DNA of 64,000 nt, taken from contig CAKJVC010000069.1 in NCBI GenBank assembly GCA_918026815.1, forward strand, positions 124,001 through 188,000. Direction: 5' to 3'. The translations under genes and the position numbers were made by a program. Shown here in pieces: positions 46,501 through 56,823 of the stretch. The stretch comes from Chalara sp. BL73. Lineage: Eukaryota; Ascomycota; Leotiomycetes; Helotiales. The first letter of the stretch is position 1. Each line of letters starts with the position of its first letter. The notes beneath the pieces were generated by a model that saw only the letters and a program-made list of their open reading frames with translations, did no database searches and had not been told where the DNA came from.

Positions 46501-47429
46501 ATGCCTCCCACGCAGCTCCCACCATCGGGAAATCCACTGTACCAAAGTCTCCTCCTGCGCATCACGGTACACATTCACTAATTTGATTTGCCAGCGTCTT
46601 CTTCGATATCACTCTTGGAGGTTAGTCAGGATATCTGAGCCTCGGGTTCAAAGTTAATATTGAGGCTCAAAGTTTGCTTTCATTTCACGTGATATCAGAA
46701 CTATTTTCAGCTTGAAAGTCAATTCTGAATAGCAGCTTGTGGCTAATATCAATAGGTGAACCGCTTGGACGAATACAGTTTGAGCTCTTCGCAAATGTGG
46801 TGCCCAAGACTGCAGAGAACTTCCGACAGTTCTGTACTGGCGAAACGAAAAACCACCTGGGAAGGCCGCAAGGTTACAAGAACAGCAAGTTCCACCGCAT
46901 CGTATGATATCCCCCCCGCATCTTGCCATAGGCGTGGCTGACAGGCTTTGTAGATCAAAGATTTCATGTGCCAAGGAGGAGACTTCTTGAATGGAGATGG
47001 AACCGGCTCAACATGCATCTATGGCACGAAGCAATTCGCGGACGAGAACTTTGAGATAAAGCATTCCGAACCAGGGCTGCTCTCCATGGCGGTAAGTATT
47101 CTCTATCAAAGCTTGTACTTTGGCATAAGGAGCGCTGTGTTTGTGATCCAGTGACACGGAACGTTCTATCAAATCTCGCATCCCTCATGTTCTCTTCCCT
47201 AGAGACGTGGTACTGACACTTTGAATAGAACGCAGGCCCGAACGGAAATGGTTCCCAATTCTTCATCACCACGGTAGCCACACCATTTCTCGACGGGAAG
47301 CACGTCGTGTTTGGCAAGGTCTATGACGGCATGGACGTCGTCCGCAAGATGGAGCAGACCAAGACCGGCTATCGGGGCAAAGATGTGCCAAATATGGACG
47401 TTGCTATCAGCAATTGCGGCGAGATGTGA
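46501..47429 (+). CDS. cypH: Cyclophilin H (spliceosomal PPIase, PPIH family)
   Basis: Cyclophilin H binds the U4/U6-60K protein in the tri-snRNP and has prolyl isomerase activity. Five exons (46501-46538, 46595-46620, 46756-46901, 46954-47091, 47229-47429) join in frame to 182 aa, close to human PPIH (177). Sequence blocks: [60 protein letters not shown] with the insertion typical of this class, [24 protein letters not shown] and [16 protein letters not shown]. The C-terminus is VAISNCGEM. Active-site Arg, Phe and Trp-to-Leu-type positions follow the PPIH pattern rather than CypA. The 26-nt second exon is inferred from phase and family continuity. Confidence 0.88.
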
Positions 47430-48661
47430 AGGCAAATCATGTTGACGCCATAAAGCCAATTAACGCTCAGCCATCAATTGAGCAGAGGACAACCACAATG
47501 CGGAGGAAAGTCTTATGCCGGCGCCATGTTGCAGTAGGTTCCTTTTGGCACAATATCAGACTTCTAGCCACGAAGGACCTCGAAGTTAGCAATTCGAAGC
47601 TGAACATTATCCTTCCCAACGATTAGATAACAAAATACAATAATGGGAACTTCATACAATCTATTCTCTTCATTCCATAACCTTTCTAATCCTTCTGTGA
47701 ATAACAGGTGTTGGTTGAAACTCCCACAAGGATTCCTGGCAGCTGCCTTCTGCACCCTTGACAAGTTAAATTAGAAGAGTCGGTGGTTCAAGCTGTCCCA
47801 GCAATTTTGAGGCTTACACGATGTGTCTGCCTAGCAGCCCTTCTTCATAGACTGCTATTGAAGTTGCAAGTCCCGTGAGCTCAGCAGCCAAAGAAGCGAG
47901 TTACCTTGCACCAAGACAATCAGAGCTGATGCGCCGTTTCGCGTTAGACTTAGCTGAGTGAGGTATTGCGGTATTTAACATGTTTGCCTGTTGATATGAA
48001 CGCATCTACCCATGAAAACGAATGATGCTTCCATATACCATTCCACGCTGCAAGGACCTCTTTGGAACTTTGGATTTTGCTTGTTCTTGACGAGGCCACC
48101 CGGCCAAGTATCTATGTCACTTTGAACTACCTACACCTTGTACACATCGAAATGGCTGATGCCCCGGTGTACTTGATCCATCCAGGATTGCTACACATCA
48201 CACTTGACGTTTCAACGCCAAAAAAGCCAAATAAGACTGACAGCCTCTCCCTAATCATATTACCGTCCGCATCCCAGTCCGCTTAGCCGCTCCGCCGTTA
48301 CCCATGAATCCCCGTTGGTGAGAAATTGGCTTGCGTTAGCTGAAGCACCTGATCAATCTAAGCAATATTCCAATAACCCCTGTGCGCATCGGCGATGTGC
48401 CACCTCCAAGGCTTCGGTTTCGTCGTTATAGACTGCCCCTAGAAATCAGTGGGAGGCGATAATGAGAAATGGCGACTCCTACCAAGCGGTTTTGGACATC
48501 GGCGAGAACGAAGGATATACGAAGGGCAATACCTATGATACGGATTTGGAAAGCTAGCTAAGAAGCATATTAAGTTTCTCAGTCAGAAAATGTCTTTGGC
48601 CATTTTATCGCCCCGTTGAGTGCGGTACGGAGAGTAGCTAGCAGGAAACATTGCCGTTTGA

Positions 48662-48681
48662 ATATATATATATATATATAT
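48662..48681. repeat. AT dinucleotide microsatellite
   Basis: About ten AT units in tandem, directly visible. Confidence 0.9.
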
Positions 48682-51429
48682 TAAAAAAATTCTTCAGGCT
48701 CGTGAAATGGCTAACTCAAGACTTTGATAGGTATGTTCTATTCTCTGCAAATTAGGCCGGAAGGTCCATACCAAGACTTACGACCTTTGACAAGCCAGCG
48801 AGTCTCCTTCTTTCATTTGAGTTTGCGTTCTGGGTGGCCAGTGATTCTTGTGAGGCACGGACGGAAGGACCAGTTCTATGCCACTGCTCTCGATGGTCTT
48901 CTCTTGTCATGATGTCTACCAACTCCCTGGAACCCAATTGCATCAGCTCTCAATATCTCTTCTGAGCAATCCTTTCACTAAACGGGCTTACTAAATGTCT
49001 GCAATCAGCCTTGCCAGCAGATGTTGTTAAGGTAGGCCACCAAGAAGGGCCAGTCATGCGTGCAGATGCCACAGGAAGCTGGTGCTTTTGTAGAAGGATG
49101 CGGCCAATATGTATAAATGGCATCGTTGCGGCAGAAACAGGAAGATGCTTCCATTGCGCGGGGTTACTCGAACAAGGACTGCCAGGAAACGGTACGGCCC
49201 AAGTCGTCACTGCTTGTGTAAGTAGTAGGACATATACTATCAATGATAGGACCGCTATACTACCTCATTACACGCTCACAGGGACATTAAGATTCAGGTC
49301 TAGGAACATACAGGAAGACGGAAGCCGCAGCCGCAGACATCATCTTTCAGCACGGCACTTAATTTAGTATATATTAGACCTTCAAGCATTGGGCATGAGG
49401 CAATGCAAAGAACGTCTGATGATATAAGCCTTTAGTTGGCAAGATCTTGAGGCAGAACTTATAGCAAAATGGTAATCGAGCTCGGTTACGACAATCTTTG
49501 AGGTACACTGCCTGGCAGCCGACAAGGATATTCAAAAACCCTCCTTCTGTTGATCATGCGGGACAGGAAAGAGTAGTAATGAATACTTGGCAGGCATATA
49601 TATATATAAACCATACCTTCGGACCGTTCAGTCATTGCAACACAAGCACCCCTGCACCTAACACAGTATCTCAACAACCGCGACCATCCTATCCAACATG
49701 TCTAAATTAGGGCCTCTACTATCGCTTCCTTCTAACTCCCTCTCCCCATCACTGGGAAACCCGCTCTCCCATAACCCCTCTGCACTCGGCATACGCCAAG
49801 AGCATTGAGTAATACCGGCACCGACAACGCCAGGAAACTCTTCTGCGCCTCCCCAAAATGGAGCGTCCTCAGCTGTGCAGAGTGCCTCAGACATGCTGAA
49901 TATTCGGGGTTGGTCATTTGGCCGGGTGCTGTGAATTTGCGTATGCGCAGGCGAGTTTGCTTCTCTCTTGCGCTCAAAATCACGCAAAGGGTTCGGGTAA
50001 TGCTAATGTGTGTGCTCTTTGCAGCACTGTGCAACGGCCTTTTTTTTCGGCCTATGCACATGCACCAACTCGTTGGAGTGTAGTGGAGGAAATGGAATCC
50101 CATGTAAATGAACCATGTGATTATCCAGCACCAAGGGTTATTTCTTGAGGATGAGTTCTCTCCATACTACCGTTGAAGCTACATCTCAGGCTTCCGTATA
50201 CTCTGATTAGTTTTTGCTTCTGTGATAAGCCAAGAAATCACGGAATCGGATGTATATCATAGGAATCCGATATGGTATCATGGAATGAGGATCTGTATCC
50301 CACACTGCCTGATGACTATTCAGAGGCCACCCGTAAGATAAATGTGTATAAAATTCAGTAAGAACTGAGCCAGGCACTAGCTTGGCGTATGACTCTTCCT
50401 ATACATATCGGGATGCTTCTTTACTTCACGGTTATGCTTAGAAGCAGTATCATCAGAAAATTCAAAAAGGATACACTGCCGCTTCTCACAAGTCGCCACT
50501 TACACATCCCGGACCACAGCTTCAGGTCTTGTGGAATTCCAGACTTCGGTGTTGGGCCAAGAACTCAAGTATACATAGAGATGGTCCACGACAAACTACC
50601 AATCCCAACCAAAACGATTGCCACAAACGAACACCAACAAACCCCCTCAATGCTCATGCCCACAAACAACATCGTGAGCCCTGCACCTACAGCGAAGATA
50701 ATGTGAAGCAGCGAACGACGCAGATCGATCGCACAGCAACCCAGCAACGGGTTCACAGGCAAGGTTATCGCAGACGAAGACCACGAAGCAGCCTCTAGCG
50801 CCAGCGTAGCTTACCGGACCGTACGGCCATCGCGAGACTATAATGCGCACGAGCGGTAGCGCGGATAAAACCGGGGACATCCGTGATATACTCTGGATCT
50901 ATTGCTGCACTTTTGGAAATGAAGGAGTCATGTAATACGGGAAGACCCAAATGGGGATTGCTGCCTCGAAAGAACTAAAGGATATGGATGTTCTGGTAGA
51001 GCTCCGATGGATCCCGAAAGGCTCCACCCTGCATGGAGTTGTGCAGTCACGTCAAGCAGCTGGAGAAGATAAGAACTGTAATGTGAATGCACTTGCATCC
51101 TCCGGAATTATATATATGGGGAGACAAACAATGAGGGCCAACATAGAGCACGGTGCACTTATTTGAATGATGAGAAGATTAAAAAGGACAAAACGTTGTA
51201 ACATATATTACTAAATCCCAATATTGAGCTATATATGGATGAATGATCTCACGGGACATACCATTCCTCAATACCGCCTACGTCTCATAGCATAACTGAC
51301 TGTCTCGTCTAGTAATCCTCGCTCAACCTTGATCTTGGCCGAAATAGAGACTATGGGGAACCTGTCAATTTTTCAATTAATCAGCAACGTCTTGCTGGGT
51401 AGGTAAGGAAGAAAGCCGCATGCTGAGAG

Positions 51430-51831
51430 TACCTAGGCCACTACCACTCGCCCGCTTTGGATGGAGTACAACCACTTCAAAAACTGGCACGCTACCAGAC
51501 TGCGCTAGAGCCTCCACGCTTGAGCAGGAATGGCCACCTACCCTGTGCGACTTTCAATAAGGCAGAAGCCGAGGTTGGCCATAGTTTGATGAGAAGTATT
51601 GGATGCTGGACAAATTCTCGTACACAAGAGTCTTCATGGTAAGATTTTGGTAACAGCTGCTAAAAGTTACCCCGAGCCAGTCCATGTGCGTGAAAGGGCA
51701 TGCAACCGGCAGCGATATCGAAGCCACGAGATGGATTCGGCTTGTTCGCCAACTGGTCAATAAAGATGGGGAGAAGGAAGTATTGCAGATCTTACAACAT
51801 GTCGTAGACGCAGTATATAGTAAACTCTAAC
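51430..51831 (+). pseudogene. Possible decayed coding remnant, unidentified
   Basis: Two plus-strand segments read unusually protein-like. The first, about 51430-51600, gives ALDGVQPLQKLARYQTALEP. The second, in another frame from about 51590 to TAA at 51829-51831, gives FDEKYWMLDKFSYTRVFMVR, then a stop, then KGHATGSDIEATRWIRLVRQ and LVNKDGEKEVLQILQHVVDA. In-frame stops (TAA, TAG, TAA) could be C-to-T or G-to-A changes. I recognise no family, and overlapping minus-strand frames also read openly, so chance remains likely. Confidence 0.2.
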
Positions 51832-52665
51832 AGATGCTATTGCAGCTGTAAGGAAGGAGCATCAGCAACGCCACCAAGCGACCTGTTACAACGAGGAGAT
51901 GAGACAAATTTTGCGTGTGTGTTATGATTTATCATGGCTAAAGCCCAAGTGCGGTGCGGGAAAATATTGATTGTGAATCAAGGACGGTGGTGGTATTGAA
52001 GACGGATTATAGGATCATGGGTTGATGGGTTGATGGAAAAGTAAGAGAAGAAAGAAGGAGAAATCTCCATGAAGGAAAGATGTTAAATACGTCAATGTCC
52101 TGTTGACTTCGTTGACTATCTCTACAGACGGGGAACCAGCGAGCAATATTATGTTTCGTGGAGAGTTTCTCAAGAAGGAACTCGCGGCCATGATAGTCAA
52201 TCATCGTGGCTGGGCATGATGGGACAGCACATTCTAGCTTTCAGAATTTGAAAAATCTTCCTGCCTCACTATCCATAATCACAAGATTGTCTCGCGACAA
52301 ATATTTATCTGATCTGAGAAGGTAGGGGAGGTGGATGGCTTAACCAGATCGCAAATGTTGCTCATGGCTTTTGCAATTATAAGCATCATAGTGTCATCGC
52401 TGATTGTCTTGTACTATTTTCCTCTATGACTTTAGTAATATCGTATCTCGACTTAGTTTGCGCCTTAATCCCCGTACAGTCAACATGTTGTGGCCGGTCC
52501 ATTTCGCTTAGTCTAAATAGCCCAACCACCAGTAGTAGTATATATGATCGAGAGCCACAAAGACAACACAATAGAAGCATCATCATTCACGTAAATGGCT
52601 AAAACAGAACATCAAGATAGATCTAAATCCCGACCTATATATATACATGCCATCCGCCAAAAGAA

Positions 52666-52685
52666 CCCCCCCCCCCCCCCCCCCC
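52666..52685. repeat. Poly-C (20 bp) homopolymer
   Basis: Twenty consecutive C on the plus strand in intergenic DNA, directly visible. Confidence 0.9.
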
Positions 52686-53552
52686 AAAACTAGACTTCTC
52701 ACAAATAGAAACAAACTCATGTTTAACCCCAGCCACGAACAAAACTCGCAAAAGCGGAAAAGCCAGTCTCCTCCCTCCTTCTAACACGCAACCGCACACA
52801 AGACATCCCATCTTCTCTCAACGGCGCCCGGGATGCCCCCCTGAGCAGCCGCGGGCTCCTGCAGCCAAAGATGCGACAGATGCCTCCTGCCAAAAATTCG
52901 GAAGCATTAAATTACATTTCAGCCGAGCTGCTACGGAACATATTGTGTAAAGTATTTAAGGTTAAGCGAAGGCCCCTGACGGGGGGGTTCTCGTTTGGGA
53001 AGGGGGTAGAGGGGCCGCCCCCCTGTTGACGGGTGATCCGAGCGCTGATCACAGGTTTGACTTGTCAAAAAACTTCAGATGAAGATGGTACTGTGCAGGT
53101 AAATCCGGCGGGATCCAAGCGTTCCGTGAATGACGCTGCGTCCAGTTTTTTTTTTTATTAAAAACAAAAAGGGTATGCCTGTCAAGCGTATTGGCATGTG
53201 ATGGGGGAGGGGAGAGTCAGTCACGGCGAAGGATTAGTAAAAGTCACAATATCACGGTGGAGTGTAGAAGGAAATGCAAGAGATTTTGTGTAATGGTATT
53301 ATTCTGTATACTCTAATGCCATGTCTATGCTATGCTCCGTGTGCCCCATCGCCGCGCTATGCATCCCTAATATATACAAGTCGAAGAGAAAGGGTATCTC
53401 GGGTATCTCTGTGCCTCCAGATGCAAAAATATATACAATGAAAGATCCAGTCCGCCTTTATAACGCCACCTATCCTTTGGTAATCGCTTGCACCAATTCC
53501 CTATACGTCCTGGTCGGCATATACGCCTAACTCCTTGGCTGCTTCTGCGCTC

Positions 53553-54800
53553 TTAATGATACAGCCTTCCCATGGTATGTACCTGGCGGATCTTATACCT
53601 CGGCGCATTCGTGGGTTCGGCTGCGGAGGAGGATTTTCGTGGTGGGATTGGAAGAATTGCAGTGCTGCCAACATCGGGTTTAGCATTTGCGGTTGATGGA
53701 GAAGGTGGCGTGCCAGTCGCGGTGCTTGATGCACCCCGGTACACTGTTTCTGTTGAGATGATAGTGACAACTGCGGGTTTTTCGGTCACGGTGACGGTGA
53801 TGAAGCCAGAGGCTTCTGGGGCTGTGGGCTTGCTGTCTCTGCTCGATGAGGTTGCTGTAGGCTTGGTATCCTCAGAGGACGTGGGATTCTTGGGTGCTTT
53901 AGAGCCATCCGTCTTTGGTTGTGGAGGCACCGGGACTGCTATACCAGATGGTTGTGGTGGGAGTTCAGGATCGATGAGGAACTGTTTTGCAAGCTGTGCA
54001 GGCGGGGCTTTGCTTACGCCAGTCTTCGTCAGATCGGATACAGCCTTGACATTGGTATTGGCTTGTGACTGTGATACCTTGATATCGATGCACTGCGTGT
54101 AGATTTCAGTAGAAGTTTGCTTCCCATCTGGCAAGACGAGTGGCCAGTCCCATACCCAGTAGACTGTGTATTCTTCAGACGCATCTTCAGGAATGACAAA
54201 GTCGGTTTGGCATGGGACACCGCCGAAGGGCTCTACGGTAGCGATCTTTTTCTCCCTTTCACTTGCGATCGCATTCCCAGCATTTCTTTCGTAGCATTGC
54301 CCGTCATCGTAAGGTCTTGTAGCGAGGAGGCGGCCTCTACCATCGCCTCCCGTTCCATCAGCAGTCCATTTTCGGTGAATGGCGCCAATGTCATCATTGT
54401 TTGAGGGTTGCGAAGTCCCATATACATATACGAAACCTGAGAGTGCCGGCCTGTTAGCCTCGAGTTTTGAAACGTGACCGTTTTCTAGGTACGCCATTGC
54501 GACAGTCTCTCCTCGACTAGCTTCTAACACTGGAAACCCAGGCTTTTGAGCCCCAATCTGCTGATTTGGACCACAGATCGGGTTGGCTGGACTGTCATTC
54601 GTGATTCTGTAGACCATAACTTGATCTGGGTTTCCTGATCTAGGTACATGACCTCGTGCAAAACCTAATGTGCCAGTGAAGGATCCGTCTGGTGTTATGC
54701 GCGTAAGATACTCGGCCCAAGTATGAGCATGAGTCGCAGATATAGTAGCTAACAGCCAGATGGCTACGAGATGTAGCAGTCGCGGGAAGTGAGTGGTCAT
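53553..54800 (-). CDS. Secreted DUF7492-type protein with N-terminal His after signal peptide
   Basis: A single exon of 415 aa from the ATG at 54800. The signal peptide is MTTHFPRLLHLVAIWLLATI followed by SATHA; cleavage there leaves HTWAEYLTRITPDGSFTG as the mature start. Further blocks are LGFARGHVPRSGNPDQVMVY, NPICGPNQQIG, PGFPVLEASRGETVAMAYLE and a second half with TDFVIPEDASEEYTVYWVWD and TEIYTQCIDIKV. This fits fungal proteins labelled DUF7492, usually secreted. A mature N-terminal His, an internal His in YLENGHVSKLE and aromatic beta-strands recall the copper 'histidine brace' of LPMOs, but activity is not shown. The tail is Ser/Thr/Pro-rich (linker or cell-wall stalk). An out-of-frame segment just downstream could be the true C-terminus. 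Confidence 0.75.
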   Translation of the reverse strand: MTTHFPRLLHLVAIWLLATISATHAHTWAEYLTRITPDGSFTGTLGFARGHVPRSGNPDQVMVYRITNDSPANPICGPNQQIGAQKPGFPVLEASRGETVAMAYLENGHVSKLEANRPALSGFVYVYGTSQPSNNDDIGAIHRKWTADGTGGDGRGRLLATRPYDDGQCYERNAGNAIASEREKKIATVEPFGGVPCQTDFVIPEDASEEYTVYWVWDWPLVLPDGKQTSTEIYTQCIDIKVSQSQANTNVKAVSDLTKTGVSKAPPAQLAKQFLIDPELPPQPSGIAVPVPPQPKTDGSKAPKNPTSSEDTKPTATSSSRDSKPTAPEASGFITVTVTEKPAVVTIISTETVYRGASSTATGTPPSPSTANAKPDVGSTAILPIPPRKSSSAAEPTNAPRYKIRQVHTMGRLYH

Positions 54801-56823
54801 GTTGGATTCGATATTACTGCGTTGTCTGTTGAGATTTGCTCGCCTGCGAGCTTGAAATGTATCTTCGAAGTTGGTGGGAATTAACTTGGTCAAATCCGAA
54901 GTGGACGTAGAGTCTGTGTTGATGGTGGAAGAAGGTGGAAGAGGAATGATGCCCTAGGAAACATATCACGTCCAGCGCTGATCAATTGAAATATTATGAA
55001 TGGTATCATGAACAGTTATTGTTGTGAGTCGTGTTGAGAACAATCAGGATTGTGGACGGATGGGTGAACAATAGTTATTCTAGGGCACAATCATGTTTGT
55101 TGATCCTCAATAGCAATGCGGCGACGCAGGAAGGTGAGAATAGACGGAAATCCCAAATAAAGCCATTCTAAAGAAGATTGACCACCTTTATTTGAATGAA
55201 AGAAAATGACAAGAAAGGTGAGTCGCGACACCGGAAGGACAAGGAAGAAGAAGGATGTGTCACCACAAGGAGATCTCGAAACAAAGACTTACTCAAACCC
55301 ATACCGCAGATCTGATGGACTGGACCACGACATCTTGTCCAGTTTTCCACTTTTTGTGTCGTTCTCTTAAATTGAGCAATCGACATCCTATCGTTGGGGA
55401 TCAATACCAGAGAGGATTCTCAGTCGTTTCGCATTGAATTCCGGGGTCAACCAGGGGGCCGTCTCGCTTAAGCAAAATAGACGGCAGCACTTGCAATTTT
55501 TTGACACACGAGCCTCCTGAGCCACTCATTCCGCTCCCCATCGCCGTGTTTGAAAATGCTTAACTTCACCATGCCTGTCGACCATGAAGGTCGCGTTGCA
55601 ATCGGGACGGTGGGATTCTGTTCGGTTGGATCACAACTGCCATGCGCCTAATTCCAAGATACGCGCGCAGATGCCGCCGTGTGGTGCTGGAGATTAATTG
55701 AATAGCCGCCAGTGGACAAGTCCAAGCTTGATGACGCGTGTGCCCTCAGGTCTTTGCAGAAGTTGGATCGTGATCGTGATAGGGAGTCCGCTTCTTTGCC
55801 TTCATTCCCGTAGCAGAAGGGTGATACACCAGGATTGTGATGCGGGCAATTGGATGCATAACGAAAGAGACATATACCTCGAGATACAAAGCCAATTTTC
55901 TTAGCGGAGGTGTGTAGAAGCTGTCTCAAGTGCACAATTAGCCCTAGGTAGTGCCATGTACGTATCGGTGGATGTGTATGTGCACGATAACACGGCAATC
56001 AAGCCGATACAGCCTAGATGCCGCTGCTTCTTCCATGGAACCCCTCCCCGTTGTGATTTGCGATCCAAAGTGTCTGTGGGCATCGAAGAGAGTCGAGATT
56101 TCATGGTGGAATCGTTGCTGTCGATCATGCTCGAATCATGGCATGCATGTTTCGCATTTGGCGGTTGCAAAAGGGAAAGCCATATGTATGGTGAGGATGG
56201 CCAGTTCAGCAAGCATTACCCCGCTCTCTTTTCTCCCCCCTCTGAGCACATAAAGAAAAGATTTCGGGAATCTGAAACTTCATCGTCGTGCACACAATTG
56301 ATTTGCGGCAGCTCTGAGCGGCGCAAGTCTTCGAGAGTCTGATGGAGATGTGGTAGGTAAAGCTAGCGAGCCATCACCAAGCCTGCATACCATTTTCGGA
56401 ATCAATAGGTTGATGAACTCATGTTTCAACATAGACCTTTTACATTTTGTTTCCCAATCGATGTTACTCGCAATTGAGAGATGCATGACTGGCTCTTCGA
56501 GTATATGACGAAGGCATCTCATAGTCGAGCCTTCGACATCAAGGATCCTAAAGAGATACAATTTAGTTTGCCTTTCTTATGAGAATTGACCCCACGTGTG
56601 GAAATTATGTCCAAAGCAGTGTAACGCTTTGCATCTTCATTAGTATCTGAATAAATTACTACGGATGGCCACTTCTATTCCCATCTGGACATGTCGCTCA
56701 AAGAAATGGTCTTACTCAGGCCCGATGTTCATTCTCCAAAAGAAATTTCTGCCCCAGCTGAACAGAACTCGAGCAAGCATGCTCTAGAACTCCCTTTCTT
56801 CCCCCTCTCTCTAAGGCTCGTCA
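54801..56823. other. Intergenic region between the DUF7492 gene and the decayed gene
   Basis: 2.0 kb; promoter of the DUF7492 gene at left. No gene or RNA is recognised; scattered short frames only. Confidence 0.35.

Larger units (their letters stand above)
47430..53552. other. 6-kb region without an intact gene
   Basis: The longest gene-free interval in the window. It contains an AT dinucleotide repeat (48662-48681), TA-rich steps near 49600, a 20-bp poly-C (52666-52685), a T9 run near 53149 and protein-like remnants at 51430-51831. No open frame over about 110 codons is recognisable. No tRNA or terminal repeats were found by eye. Confidence 0.35.

Noticed and set aside
48950..49243. 97-codon minus-strand frame with a hydrophobic start, candidate small secreted protein
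   Set aside because: It begins with TTG, not ATG, has only two Cys residues after the leader and has no support from neighbouring splice sites.
51270..51360. U2 snRNA-like stretch (CTTGATCTTGGCCGAAAT on the plus strand)
   Set aside because: It resembles the reverse complement of the U2 5' region for under 20 bases only; the highly conserved branch-recognition sequence and Sm site are absent.
51270..51640. Possible minus-strand C-terminal exons (ISAKIKVERGLLDETVSYAM, VPVFEVVVLHPK)
   Set aside because: Readable and with a fair acceptor site, but they need a weak GTACTC donor, overlap equally open plus-strand frames and match no known family.
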